The notes: generated from the sequence alone by a model not told the origin. A stretch of DNA of 64,000 nt from Verrucomicrobiota bacterium JB023 (GCA_030673895.1 JAUTCR010000025.1:62001-126000); one strand, 5' to 3'. Shown: positions 51,901 through 60,000, counted from the stretch's first letter. Translations and numbers: made by a program.

Positions 51901-54900
51901 ACATGACGCTTGAGGCCTCGCTGATCGAACTTGGATTCGACTCCTTGATGCTGACCCAGGTCAGCAAAGAGATTGAGAGAGCCTTTGCCGTAGCAACGAC
52001 CATGCGGCAGCTCCTCGGGGAGCTCCCGACGATTGGCGATATTGTTAATCACCTTGATAATGAGATGCCCACTGAGGCTCTGCGGGAAGCTCCCAACGCC
52101 GACCCCGGTCTTCAAGCCAGCCCCGCCTCACCAGCCCCCGTCCCGGTCGAACAACCCGCTGCACCCCAACACCCCTCAGTCGCCGGTCAGTTCGTTCCAG
52201 GACAACAGACCGATCAGCACGGGCTACTCACCCAGATGATGCAGATGCAGATGCAGCAAATGCAGTTCATGCAGCAGCAGATGGCCCTTCTTGCGGGCCA
52301 GTCACAGGCGGCACCACCACTGGCCAATGTCTCGGCCTTGCCCGTTGCCGCAGCTCCTGCCCCGGCTCCCCAGCCCACGCCCGTGCCTCCTGCACCCAGC
52401 CCTTCACCTGCACCCGTGCAGACACCAGCCCCCGCTCAAGAACCTGCGGCCACCCCCTCGGGCACGACCACTTCGATTAGCCGCGATCTCGACCTCGAAC
52501 TCAGCCCCAAGCAGCGAGCCCATCTTGATCATCTGATCGAGCGCTATGTGCGCAAAACCAAGTCCTCGAAGGATTGGACGGCCCGCTATCGCAAGCACTA
52601 TGCGGATCCTCGCACCGTCTCCGGCTTCAATCGCTCTTGGAAGGAGATGATCTATCAGATCGTGGTGGAACGCTCCAAGGGTTCCCGGCTTCATGATCTC
52701 GATGGCAACGAATACATTGACATCCTGAATGGTTTTGGCCCCGGCTTCTTTGGGCACTCACCGGATTTCGTCATGGAGGCGATGCAGGATCAGTTTGCCA
52801 AAGGCTTCGAGGTGGGCCCTCAGATGCCGTTGGCTGGTGAAACGGCCGAACTCTTTTGCCAACTGACTGGCAACGAGCGGGCCTCCTTCGTTTGCACCGG
52901 TTCCGAGGCGGTGCAAGCTGCCATGCGGCTGGCCCGGACCCACACCGGCCGCGATAAGATTGCCGTCTTCACGAAGGACTATCACGGGAATTTCGATGAA
53001 GTTCTCCTCCGAGGCTCACAGGCAAAGAAGAAGCCGCGCACCTTCCCTAGCGCGCCGGGCGTTCCCAAGAGCTCGGTCTCTAACATGCTGGTGCTCGACT
53101 ATGGCACCGAGGAATCCCTCGAGATCCTCAAGGAGCACGCCCACGAGCTCGCGGCCATCATGGTCGAGCCCGTGCAGAGCCGGCGACCGGAGTTCCAGCC
53201 CCGTGAATTCATCCAAGCTCTTCGTCAACTCACCCATGAGCACGGCATCGTCTTCATCATGGACGAGGTCATCTGCGGGCTCCGCGACGGTCCCCGCGGG
53301 GCTCAGGGCTTCTACGGTGTCGAGGCCGACATCTCGACCTATGGCAAGGTCATCGGCGGTGGCCTGCCCATCGGCATCGTTGCCGGCAAGGCGGAATACA
53401 TGGATACCTTCGATGGCGGCATGTGGCAATACGGTGACGATTCCTTCCCCGAGGCTGGCGTCACCTTCTTCGCAGGCACCTTCGTCCGGCACCCTCTCTC
53501 CATCGCGGCTGCAAATGCCGTCCTCAAGCACATCAACCGTCAAGGCCCGGCCCTCTGGGAGAATCTGAACCGGAAAGCAAGGCGACTTTACACAACCGTC
53601 GACCAGTTCATGGTCGAGAACGAGGTTCCCGTGCGATTGCCCGGCCTCAACTCACGCTTCTTCATTCGCGTCGGAGAAGAGAACAAGTACGGGAACCTTC
53701 TCTTCTTCCACTTGCGCGAGAAGGGGGTGTTCGGGTTGGAAGGTTTCCCTTCTTACCTGACCACCGCTCATACAGATGCAGACATCGATTACATCATCGC
53801 CGCCTTCAAGGAATCGGTTGCGGAGATGCAGGAAGGCGGCTTCTTCAAGCCAACCGGAGCCCTCGAAGCACTCGGTGATTCCCGCCTGACCGGACCTCCC
53901 TCATCTAACAAACGACAAGCATCCCAGGGGGACGTTCCTCGCCAAGCGAGCATTGAATCGATTCCCGCTACTCCTCAGTTCACGCCACCCTCCCGCTCCA
54001 AGGACCTGCCCTTGACCGAAGCTCAACGTGAAATTTGGCTGGCCTGCCAGCTCGGTCACGAAGCTTCCTGTGCATTCAATGAAGCCACTTCGCTTGTGTT
54101 TGAAGGCCCCTTGGAACAAGCATCGCTGACTCGAGCCCTGAACCAGGCAGCCAATCGACATGACTCTTTGCGGGCCAAGTTCAGCCTCGAAGGTGAAACT
54201 TGGGAAGTGTGCGACGCGATCCAAGTCGACGTTCCCTACGAGGACGTCAGCGACCTCACCGAAGCTGAACAAGAGACGAGAATCCAGTTGGTGACCGAAA
54301 CCCAGGCCTTCACTCCCTTTGACCTCGCTAAAGCGCCCCTCTTGCGGGCGAAACTGGTCAAGCTGGCAGAGAACAAGCATATCCTTTTCATCACCGCACA
54401 CCACATCGTCGCGGATGGATGGTCCTTCAATGTGCTCATTGAGGACTTGAGCAATTGCTACAACGCTCTCGTCAAGCAACAGCCGTATTCTCTCGAGCCC
54501 TCGCCCAGCTTTGCAAATTATGCCATCGCGCGAGCCAAGGAAGAACGAAGCGATGCACCCAACCCTCACCTCAACTATTGGCTGGATCAGTATCCGGACA
54601 CTGTCCCCGTCCTCAATCTGCCAACCGACCATGAGTTCCCCGCGCACCGCACCTTCAAGGGGGCGACCTTGCACCGCGAGGTCGACAAGGCGTTGCTCAA
54701 AAAGCTACGCAAAGCGGGCGCCAAAGAGGGAGCGACCCTCTACGCGACCACCCTCACGGCCTTCACAATCTTACTCAACCAGCTTTCCCAGCAAGAGGAC
54801 CTGGTGATCGGGATCCCTGCAGCAGGTCAATCGTCGCAAGGACTTGAGGAAATGGTTGGCCACTGTGTGAATTTTCTCCCCCTCCGCACCCGCATCAAGT

Positions 54901-57900
54901 CCTCGCACTCGTTTGCGGAATTGGTTAAGCAGGTCGCATCCCGTGTGCTGGAGGCCTATGAGCATCAGGATTGCACCTACGGGCAGCTCATCCCACGCCT
55001 GAAGCTGCAGCGATTCCCTGGTCGCATGCCTTTGGTCGAAGTCGGCTTCAACCTCGAGAGAATGGATTACTTCAAACCATTCGAGGGGCTGGATACCAAG
55101 TTTGTGGACAGCCCGAAATCCTTCGTTAATCAGCTCCTGTTTCTCAACCTGGTCGAATCCAAAGACGGCATCGGCATCGAATGTCATTTCAATACCGATG
55201 TCATTGACCCCTCCACCGCAGAGGCCTGGCTGGAAGACTATCTAGCCATTCTGCACCGCATCGCGGAGTCACCTGATGCGCCGCTTGGTCACCCTGACAG
55301 CACCACCGCTGATCAAGGCGGCGAACCTCTCCCTCTCTCTGCCCACAGCCAGACTGACTACCCGCGGCATGCCACCGTGCAGCAACTCTTCGAGGAGATA
55401 GCAGCCACCTATCCCGAGAGAGTTGCCCTCCAGATTCGAGATTGGTCGCTCAGCTACGGGCGTCTTAATCAATTGGCCAATCAGCTCGCCAACTTGATGA
55501 GGAAGCAGGAGCTGCCCACCGGGCGACCTGTCGCCGTCATGCTAGAGCGCTCCTTCGACTACCTCATCGCGATCCTTGCCACACTCAAGGCAGGCGGGTG
55601 CTACGTCCCGGTCGACCCCGATGAGGGAACGGATCAGCTCGGGCGTTTTCTCGCGGAGCTCAATCCTTCGCTCATCCTGACCCGATCTTCCTTCCACGGC
55701 AAAGTGCCAGGCGACTTCGCGAACAAGGCAATTCACCTTGATTCCCTCCCCCCCTTGCCCAAGAAGGCGGCTCTGCCCAATCTAAAACCCTTGAGCGGAC
55801 CAACCAACCCCGCTTATCTCATGTTCACCTCCGGTTCCACGGGTGCTGCCAAGGGAGTGCAAATTCCGCACCGCGGTATTGTTCGGCTCGTCAAGAATAA
55901 CAACTACGCGGATCTGGGAGAGGACCAAACCTTCCTTCTCGCCTCATCGCTCTTATTTGATGCCTCCACTTTCGAGATTTGGGCTCCTCTACTCAATGGA
56001 GGCCGCCTCGTGCTTCTCCCCCCCGGCCCTCCCAGCATGGCGGGCATCGCCCATGCCATCCGAGAGCAGGGGGTCACCACCCTTTGGCTGACTGCCGGTC
56101 TCTTCCAGCTCATGATCGATGAGAATGCCGAGGCACTCCGCCCTCTTCAGCAGCTGCTCGCGGGAGGCGACATCCTCTCCCGCCATCACGTTGCCAAAGC
56201 GCTCTCGCTACTTCCCAATACCCGCTTAATCAATGGTTACGGCCCCACTGAGAACACCACCTTTAGCTGTTGCCACACCATTACCCGCGAGGACCTGAGA
56301 AGCCCCTCCATCCCCATCGGCAGGCCCATTGGAAATACCGAAGTCTACCTTCTCGATGAATCTCAGAACCCTCTCCCTCCGGGGGTGGAGGGAGAGCTCT
56401 ATCTCGGCGGAGACGGTCTCGCACTGGGCTACTATAAAAACCCTCCCCTAACATCCGAGCGCTTCCTACCCAATCCATTCTCCACCGAACCAGAAAGCAA
56501 ACTCTACCGCACGGGTGATCGTGCCCGCTATCGCCCCAACGGGGTCATCGAATTCCTTGGTCGCGTGGATGATGAGGTTAAGATTCGCGGGTATCGGGTC
56601 GATCCAAGGGAGATTGAGGATGCTCTTTGCCAACTGGCCGACGTCAAGCAGGCCCGCGTGGTTGCGCGAGGCAAGGATGCGGCGAACAAGGCTCTGGTCG
56701 CCTACGTGGCCAGCACCTCCCCCATGCTCGACGACACCAAGCTACGGGATTCAATGGTTGCGCGCTTGGCCTCTCACTTGGTGCCCTCACAGTTCGTCAT
56801 TCTCGATCAGCTCCCCGTGACCGCCAATGGGAAGATCGATGATCGGGCTCTCCCCTCACCCGACGACTCAGCTCCCAAATCAGCCGAAGCTCCCCGTTTG
56901 GCTAGCGGTGAGAACGAAGAGCGGATGGCGAAGCTCTGGGAAAAGGTCCTGGGACAGAAGAATATTCCAGCCAACCGCTCCTTCTTCGACTTGGGAGGCC
57001 ACTCTCTCCAGGCTCTTAAGCTCTTTCACCTCATCGATAAGGAGTTCGGGAAGAAGATGCCTCTCTCGACTCTCTTTGAGAGCAATACCATTGCGCAGCT
57101 AGCCGCTCGCTTTGCACCCGCCCCTCGTAAACAGCAGACTCCTCCTGTTAATCTAGTAGGCATCAACAAGGCGGGCTCCCGCAAGCCGATCTTCTGCATC
57201 CATGGTGGTGATGGCGGCACCTTGATCTACCGTGAGCTTGCCGAGCGTCTCCCCAAGGACCGCCCGATCTACACCATTGAAGCGCCAGCCCTAACTGGTC
57301 ATGGAGAGATCGCGCCATCAGTCGAAGAGACCGCCAGCCAATATCTTGCTGCAATCCGTTCCGTGCAATCCGAGGGACCCTACCTTTTGGTTGGCTACTG
57401 CTTCGGTGGTATTGCGGCCTATGAGATGGCGCAGCAATTGCAGGCCAGCGGCGAGGAGGTCGAGCTCCTCTGCCTGCTCGATACCGATAATCCCGCTGTC
57501 GCACCCCGCTACCTCAATCTAGCGGAACGGGCAGCGCGGAACTGGGAATTGAATCAAGGCCGCTCCTGGGCAGCGCGGGTTGGCAAGCTTGGCACCCGCT
57601 TCGGCGGAGGCTTGATCAATCGGGTCAAGGACCGGACTGAAAAAGCAGCAGCGGCAGTAGCCGCTTCCGCCAAGCTGGAAGTCAGCGGTAAGATTCAAAG
57701 CGTTGTGATCAGCGAGACCCATAAGAAGGCCATGGACGATTATCGACCGCAGGCCTACTCTGGGAATCTCATCCTCTTCACCGCCGAGGACCAGGGCGAC
57801 GGCGTCATCTATCCTCCCCATCTCGGGTGGGAAGGCTACGTGCGTGGCGAGCTAAAGATCATCTCCATCCCAGGTGAGCACCTGACCATTTTCGACCAAC

Positions 57901-57956
57901 CTCACGTTGAAACCCTTTCACACAAGTTCAACGAGATCCTCGATGAGCTCTCCTGA
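46944..57956 (+). CDS. hybrid PKS-NRPS megasynthase, FkbH-ACP-KS-AT-ACP-AMT-C-A-PCP-TE
   Basis: A single 3670-residue protein holds a complete small assembly line. In order: an FkbH-like HAD domain with GNAT-like tail (about 1-530), a carrier domain (Ser625), a ketosynthase (686-1115; Cys864, His1000, His1041), an acyltransferase (1214-1520; Ser1320), a second carrier (Ser1667), a class III aminotransferase (1847-2310; Lys2135), a condensation domain (2355-2790; HHIVADG), an adenylation domain (2811-3330), a third carrier (Ser3354) and a thioesterase (3410-3670; Cys3486). There is no ketoreductase, dehydratase or methyltransferase. The expected course is starter loading by the FkbH domain (glyceryl in characterised FkbH systems), one malonyl extension, transamination of the beta-keto group (as in mycosubtilin/iturin synthases), amide bond to one amino acid and release. 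No Shine-Dalgarno precedes the ATG. The gene sits between the amidase and the PPTase with gaps of seven and two bases. Confidence 0.9.
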   Translation: MSASCSVNIAATFTAEPLAKPLAQWGRHLNLSLSCSFAPYNQVFQTLLDPASLFHQSPDRLNVLLVRPEDWQRFEAAETPEGEKKLAHHTQEFLDALQAFPHRDSLLVIVPASTSQSAPLARSRQQIADLCRQHRISILTSEDLESRYSCNDQFDPVGDREGHLPYHPAYEEVLATAIARHYHARLVRAPKVVVFDADNTLWRGVAAEVGPSRVLVDGPFQALQQRALALKNNGTLLAIASKNETQDVQAVFATNENMLLAESDFVSIKANWEAKSTNIAELADELNLGLDAFLFLDDNPVEIAEVSAALPAVTAIQLPEDPEDYADFLNHLWPLDQRADRTAEDAQRTTLYQAEASRAKTRSSAPDFATFLRELDLKVTFPEVSPENLPRLAQLTQRTNQFNSTTIRRSEDDLIGLIEAGWDLIPLAVSDRFGEYGLTGLASAHRDGTSYLVDSFLMSCRILGKGVEQRFLARLAELAQASGCTQLVFNFEENDRNVPVRNFLSRLSLTSHAGQEGRYTVSLEDAVAASQRPISEPANDTRTSQVTQPASPVPTATYRAIALNSTARKLSTFLTPNPDARPELTSTFAAPKGDVEQSLSALWTRILGISPIGRHDRFSELGGKSLQVIQLLSAIARDFPDAKLTSAELFENPTLASQARLLGASRPESAKETPPEPAKSDSNSSDLAIVGMSCRLPESPNTQAFWQNLLDGKECLTRFTEEELQAAGVDLDAIRNDPTYVPVKGMMKDVELFDAQFFGILPNEAKLMDPQQRIFLELAWECLEDAGYNSETYPGKIGVWAGNYLDTYAIANLATDRKWLADWIPQIQVGSLQAELGNDKDYLATRVAFKLNLRGPAMTVQTACSTSLVAIAQACQSIRAGQCEMALAGAIIITLPNTKGYHYTPDSILSRDGSCKAFSDQATGTVFSNGAGLVLIKKLDDALRDGDHIHAVIKGCALNNDGGNKHSYTAPSIDGQADVITSAIKDAGVDPSTISYVEAHGTGTPLGDPIEIAGLTKAFRSLGVSHQQGCALGSVKTNVGHLDVASGVTATIKTAFALEHGQLPATLHYEKPNPKIRFEDTPFRINAELSEWETREVPRRAGISSFGVGGTNAHLILEEPPRIESSESTRPYQIFPLSARSETALANMRENLVAHFSKKPNPQAKLPTAADVSHTLRIGRKEFARRMILVGSALEHLDKAKVAKGSPAQLDAPLVFMFPGQGSQTVGMGKDLYASEPYFRAELDRCAKLLEPHLGEDIRDTLFPEALSATSGSGGQSPEDAAHRIKQTVMAQPAIFIHSYCVARLLMHWGLKPTALVGHSVGELVAATLSGVISLEDALRILAHRGRLMQAVEPGGMLSVRLSESELTPLIPDRLDLAAVNGPALCVVAGPHEELSAFEAELTARDVACKSLHTSHGFHSWMMDAVIDPFREVIATAQLSPPSIPIRSTVTTEWLTDEQATDANYWASHVRRTVRFTEAAAHFCESPETTLLEVGPGQTLSTLSRQVTQKGGKQAIFSTSGHATSGESDALTLQLALGQLWIHGHSIDWQAYDEGQKRKRVPLPTYPFERKRFWIEPQPLTDPAPATIAQVDSPAPSATSSPPFHSPASSTSQSVPPVSAPTPAPSVTTDRKPTILAKLQDVLNDLSGIEHEDMTLEASLIELGFDSLMLTQVSKEIERAFAVATTMRQLLGELPTIGDIVNHLDNEMPTEALREAPNADPGLQASPASPAPVPVEQPAAPQHPSVAGQFVPGQQTDQHGLLTQMMQMQMQQMQFMQQQMALLAGQSQAAPPLANVSALPVAAAPAPAPQPTPVPPAPSPSPAPVQTPAPAQEPAATPSGTTTSISRDLDLELSPKQRAHLDHLIERYVRKTKSSKDWTARYRKHYADPRTVSGFNRSWKEMIYQIVVERSKGSRLHDLDGNEYIDILNGFGPGFFGHSPDFVMEAMQDQFAKGFEVGPQMPLAGETAELFCQLTGNERASFVCTGSEAVQAAMRLARTHTGRDKIAVFTKDYHGNFDEVLLRGSQAKKKPRTFPSAPGVPKSSVSNMLVLDYGTEESLEILKEHAHELAAIMVEPVQSRRPEFQPREFIQALRQLTHEHGIVFIMDEVICGLRDGPRGAQGFYGVEADISTYGKVIGGGLPIGIVAGKAEYMDTFDGGMWQYGDDSFPEAGVTFFAGTFVRHPLSIAAANAVLKHINRQGPALWENLNRKARRLYTTVDQFMVENEVPVRLPGLNSRFFIRVGEENKYGNLLFFHLREKGVFGLEGFPSYLTTAHTDADIDYIIAAFKESVAEMQEGGFFKPTGALEALGDSRLTGPPSSNKRQASQGDVPRQASIESIPATPQFTPPSRSKDLPLTEAQREIWLACQLGHEASCAFNEATSLVFEGPLEQASLTRALNQAANRHDSLRAKFSLEGETWEVCDAIQVDVPYEDVSDLTEAEQETRIQLVTETQAFTPFDLAKAPLLRAKLVKLAENKHILFITAHHIVADGWSFNVLIEDLSNCYNALVKQQPYSLEPSPSFANYAIARAKEERSDAPNPHLNYWLDQYPDTVPVLNLPTDHEFPAHRTFKGATLHREVDKALLKKLRKAGAKEGATLYATTLTAFTILLNQLSQQEDLVIGIPAAGQSSQGLEEMVGHCVNFLPLRTRIKSSHSFAELVKQVASRVLEAYEHQDCTYGQLIPRLKLQRFPGRMPLVEVGFNLERMDYFKPFEGLDTKFVDSPKSFVNQLLFLNLVESKDGIGIECHFNTDVIDPSTAEAWLEDYLAILHRIAESPDAPLGHPDSTTADQGGEPLPLSAHSQTDYPRHATVQQLFEEIAATYPERVALQIRDWSLSYGRLNQLANQLANLMRKQELPTGRPVAVMLERSFDYLIAILATLKAGGCYVPVDPDEGTDQLGRFLAELNPSLILTRSSFHGKVPGDFANKAIHLDSLPPLPKKAALPNLKPLSGPTNPAYLMFTSGSTGAAKGVQIPHRGIVRLVKNNNYADLGEDQTFLLASSLLFDASTFEIWAPLLNGGRLVLLPPGPPSMAGIAHAIREQGVTTLWLTAGLFQLMIDENAEALRPLQQLLAGGDILSRHHVAKALSLLPNTRLINGYGPTENTTFSCCHTITREDLRSPSIPIGRPIGNTEVYLLDESQNPLPPGVEGELYLGGDGLALGYYKNPPLTSERFLPNPFSTEPESKLYRTGDRARYRPNGVIEFLGRVDDEVKIRGYRVDPREIEDALCQLADVKQARVVARGKDAANKALVAYVASTSPMLDDTKLRDSMVARLASHLVPSQFVILDQLPVTANGKIDDRALPSPDDSAPKSAEAPRLASGENEERMAKLWEKVLGQKNIPANRSFFDLGGHSLQALKLFHLIDKEFGKKMPLSTLFESNTIAQLAARFAPAPRKQQTPPVNLVGINKAGSRKPIFCIHGGDGGTLIYRELAERLPKDRPIYTIEAPALTGHGEIAPSVEETASQYLAAIRSVQSEGPYLLVGYCFGGIAAYEMAQQLQASGEEVELLCLLDTDNPAVAPRYLNLAERAARNWELNQGRSWAARVGKLGTRFGGGLINRVKDRTEKAAAAVAASAKLEVSGKIQSVVISETHKKAMDDYRPQAYSGNLILFTAEDQGDGVIYPPHLGWEGYVRGELKIISIPGEHLTIFDQPHVETLSHKFNEILDELS
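48999..51503 (+). other. megasynthase domains: ketosynthase and acyltransferase
   Basis: The KS starts at DLAIVGMSCRLP and has the active-site TACSTSL (Cys864), EAHGTGTPLGDP (His1000) and KTNVGHLD (His1041), all intact. The AT starts LVFMFPGQGSQ and has GHSVGE (Ser1320) and the specificity segment SHGFHS (1415-1420), of the HxFH type that goes with malonyl-CoA and not the YASH type of methylmalonyl. Confidence 0.85.
52233..52283 (+). repeat. in-frame ATG/CAG codon repeat in an interdomain linker
   Basis: Residues 1764-1780 are nearly all Met and Gln from repeated ATG and CAG codons, between carrier 2 and the aminotransferase. A related Met/Gln helix is often found before PKS aminotransferase domains. 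A long Pro-Ala-rich linker follows (about 1788-1840). Confidence 0.7.
52482..53873 (+). other. megasynthase domain: beta-aminotransferase (AMT)
   Basis: This is a class III, glutamate-1-semialdehyde-aminomutase-like PLP domain. It has FVCTGSEAVQAAMRLAR, the cofactor-binding IMDEVICGLR (Asp2107) and the Schiff-base lysine in TYGKVIGGGLPIG (Lys2135). Such domains, first known in mycosubtilin and iturin synthases, change a carrier-bound beta-keto group into a beta-amine. Confidence 0.85.
54006..57110 (+). other. megasynthase NRPS module: condensation, adenylation, carrier 3
   Basis: The C domain has HHIVADGWS with second His2487. The A domain has the P-loop-like FTSGSTGAAKG (from about 2961), FDASTFEIW, NGYGPTEN (from 3097) and NGKIDDR (Lys3297). 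Aligned by hand to GrsA, the ten pocket residues read D-A-F-W-L-G-G-T-F-K, one step from the well-known valine code D-A-F-W-I-G-G-T-F-K. The carrier has LGGHSL (Ser3354). Confidence 0.8.
57180..57953 (+). other. megasynthase domain: thioesterase with Cys nucleophile
   Basis: The alpha/beta hydrolase domain begins KPIFCIHGGDGG. The nucleophile elbow is VGYCFGG with Cys3486 where Ser is usual; the acid is likely in LLDTDNP and the catalytic His in IPGEHLTIF. It is a terminal type I thioesterase for release by hydrolysis or ring closure. Confidence 0.82.
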
Positions 57957-57958
57957 CA

Positions 57959-58621
57959 ATGAGTTCGCCCGCGGTCGCGCTGTATCTCCTCAATCATGAC
58001 GAGAGCTGGACTGAGCGAGACTATGTCTCGCCCGATGAGGAACGTCGCGCTCTCTCCTACCGCTACCCGCAGGACCAGCATCGCTTCCGCCTCATTCGCT
58101 CCCATGTGAGGCGTCTGCTGGCGAGACATCTGAACGAAGAAGCCTCCGCCCTCACCATTGAATGCAGTTCCTTCGGCAAGCCGACGGTTGACGGCATCGC
58201 GTTCAGCGTTTCCCACTCCGCAGGGCATTCCATCCTCGCTATCCGGGAGCACGCCCCTTTCGAGCCCCTCGGCATCGACTTCGAGCGCATCGTGCCTGAG
58301 AACGTCTCGCCCGAGCTTTCCGCCCGTTGCTTGGGCGAGGCCGAGCTTCGTGATTGGAAGCGTCTTCCCGAGAGCGAACAAGTCGACGCATTCTACCAAT
58401 ACTGGACGCTGAAAGAAGCTTACCTCAAGGCCTTGGGGACAGGCTTCAAAATCGAACCAACCCTGGTGGACACAAAAAATCCCGGCTACGCGACCGCACC
58501 GGGATTGACGACCCTTCAGGTGAGTCTCCTCGACTCACCGATTGAAGGTTATGCTTTGGCCATCTGTGGACTGGGTCCCCTTGAGCGACATCTCGCTTGC
58601 TGGATGGACCCCGCTCTCTGA
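57959..58621 (+). CDS. Sfp-type 4'-phosphopantetheinyl transferase
   Basis: This 220-residue enzyme moves phosphopantetheine from CoA onto carrier-domain serines. It has the ordered Sfp motifs: SFGKP (71-75), AFSVSHSAGHS, the metal-binding GIDFE (Asp107, Glu109), and WTLKEAYLKALGTG (149-162) with Glu153 and the conserved lysines. Length fits the Sfp/Gsp group and not the shorter AcpS. It begins two bases after the megasynthase stop, so it is surely cotranscribed and probably dedicated to the three carriers of that protein. Confidence 0.92.
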   Translation: MSSPAVALYLLNHDESWTERDYVSPDEERRALSYRYPQDQHRFRLIRSHVRRLLARHLNEEASALTIECSSFGKPTVDGIAFSVSHSAGHSILAIREHAPFEPLGIDFERIVPENVSPELSARCLGEAELRDWKRLPESEQVDAFYQYWTLKEAYLKALGTGFKIEPTLVDTKNPGYATAPGLTTLQVSLLDSPIEGYALAICGLGPLERHLACWMDPAL

Positions 58622-58623
58622 GC

Positions 58624-59916
58624 TCACTTCGCCATGATCTCCTCGATCTCCTCGACCTCAATCGGGATGTGCCCCATCAGGTCGAAGTTTCCGTCCTTAC
58701 CGATGACCACATCGTTCTCCAGACGGACGCCCAAATTCTCTTCCCGGATGTAGAGACCCGGCTCGATGGTGAAGACCATGCCCTCGCGGACCGGCTCGTG
58801 CGGCGGGCAGACATCGTGCACATCCAGACCCAGGTGGTGCGAGGTGCCGTGCATGAAGTATTTCTTAACCAGAGGCAATTTTTCGCGGTCCTGCTCCTTC
58901 GCCTCCTTGGCATCAATCAGGCCAATCTTGATGAGTTCCTCTTCCATCATGAGCACGGACTGCTGTTGATAGTCGCGCATGTTCATGCCGGGGCGCAGGA
59001 TCTCGTTGCACTGACGCAGGACGCTGAGCACTGCATTATAGACTTCCTTCTGACGCTTGGTGAAGCGGCCGTTGACCGGCACTGTCCGGGTCATATCCGC
59101 CGCCCAGTTGCCATACTCGGCACCCACGTCCATCAGCACCATATCACCGTCCTGACAGACGTCGTGATTCTCCAGATAGTGCAGGACACAGGCATTCTTG
59201 CCTGTCCCGATGATGGGGCTGTAGGAGAAGCCGCGAGACTTGTTGCGGACAAACTCATGGATGTATTCTGCCTCAATTTCCCACTCGCCGACGCCGGGCT
59301 TGAGGAATTTGAGGACGCGCTCGAAGCCTGCCTTCGTGATATCGCAAGCCTTCTGCAGGTAGTCGATCTCGATCTGCTCCTTGATGATCCGAAGCTCGTT
59401 GGTGAGCGGAGCGAGGCGCTCATAGCGATGCAGCGGGAAGCGGGCTTGGCATTCCTTGATGAAACGGTCGTTGCGTGTTTCCACGACGCGCATGGCGCGG
59501 AGATGCTCGTTGGTGGATAGATAGACGTGCTCCGCTTGTGGGAGAAGAATGGGAAGAAGCTTCTCAAAGCTTTCCGTCCACTCGACTCGCTCAATGCCGG
59601 ACACCTTCGTTGCCTGATCCTTGTCCAGCTTCTCACCTTCCCAGACGGAGATGAACTCACTGGTCTCACGGACGAAGAGGATCTCACGGTCCTTCTCGTT
59701 ACGAGCATCGGGGAAGAGCACAAGCACCGTCTCCTCCTGATCCACTCCGCTCAGGTAAAACAAATCGCGGTTCTGGTGGAGAATCAGGGTGCCGTCGGCA
59801 TTGGTAGGCAGGATGTCGTTGGAATGAACAATGACAATCGAGTTGGGTTTCAACATCGACTTCAACCGTTCACGATTCCGGACAAAAAACTGTGGGTCAA
59901 CTGGCTCGTAGCGCAT
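58624..59916 (-). CDS. pepP: Xaa-Pro aminopeptidase (M24B, PepP type)
   Basis: The 430-residue enzyme removes the first residue from peptides with proline second. An AMP_N domain (about 1-150) leads to the pita-bread metallopeptidase fold, whose dinuclear metal ligands appear in VLMDVGAEYGNWAADMTRT (two Asp), HGTSHHLGLDVHD (His), TIEPGLYI (Glu) and VRLENDVV (Glu). It converges on the PPTase gene with two bases between the stops, so it is not part of that operon, though it is possible that it trims peptides in the same cell. Confidence 0.92.
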   Translation of the reverse strand: MRYEPVDPQFFVRNRERLKSMLKPNSIVIVHSNDILPTNADGTLILHQNRDLFYLSGVDQEETVLVLFPDARNEKDREILFVRETSEFISVWEGEKLDKDQATKVSGIERVEWTESFEKLLPILLPQAEHVYLSTNEHLRAMRVVETRNDRFIKECQARFPLHRYERLAPLTNELRIIKEQIEIDYLQKACDITKAGFERVLKFLKPGVGEWEIEAEYIHEFVRNKSRGFSYSPIIGTGKNACVLHYLENHDVCQDGDMVLMDVGAEYGNWAADMTRTVPVNGRFTKRQKEVYNAVLSVLRQCNEILRPGMNMRDYQQQSVLMMEEELIKIGLIDAKEAKEQDREKLPLVKKYFMHGTSHHLGLDVHDVCPPHEPVREGMVFTIEPGLYIREENLGVRLENDVVIGKDGNFDLMGHIPIEVEEIEEIMAK

Positions 59917-60000
59917 TGAGTCCTTCTACGCAGCCCTTGCGCTCAAGGCAATCATCCATAGTCGTTTTTGCCAAATTGAGCCGAGAAAGTTCTGTCACAA

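Noticed and set aside
52233-52283. Possible tandem repeat array or CRISPR-like element
   Set aside because: The ATG/CAG repeat is in frame within the megasynthase and encodes a Met/Gln linker; there are no spacers.
58624-59916. Xaa-Pro aminopeptidase as part of the biosynthetic operon
   Set aside because: It is on the opposite strand, converging on the PPTase, and belongs to a general housekeeping family.
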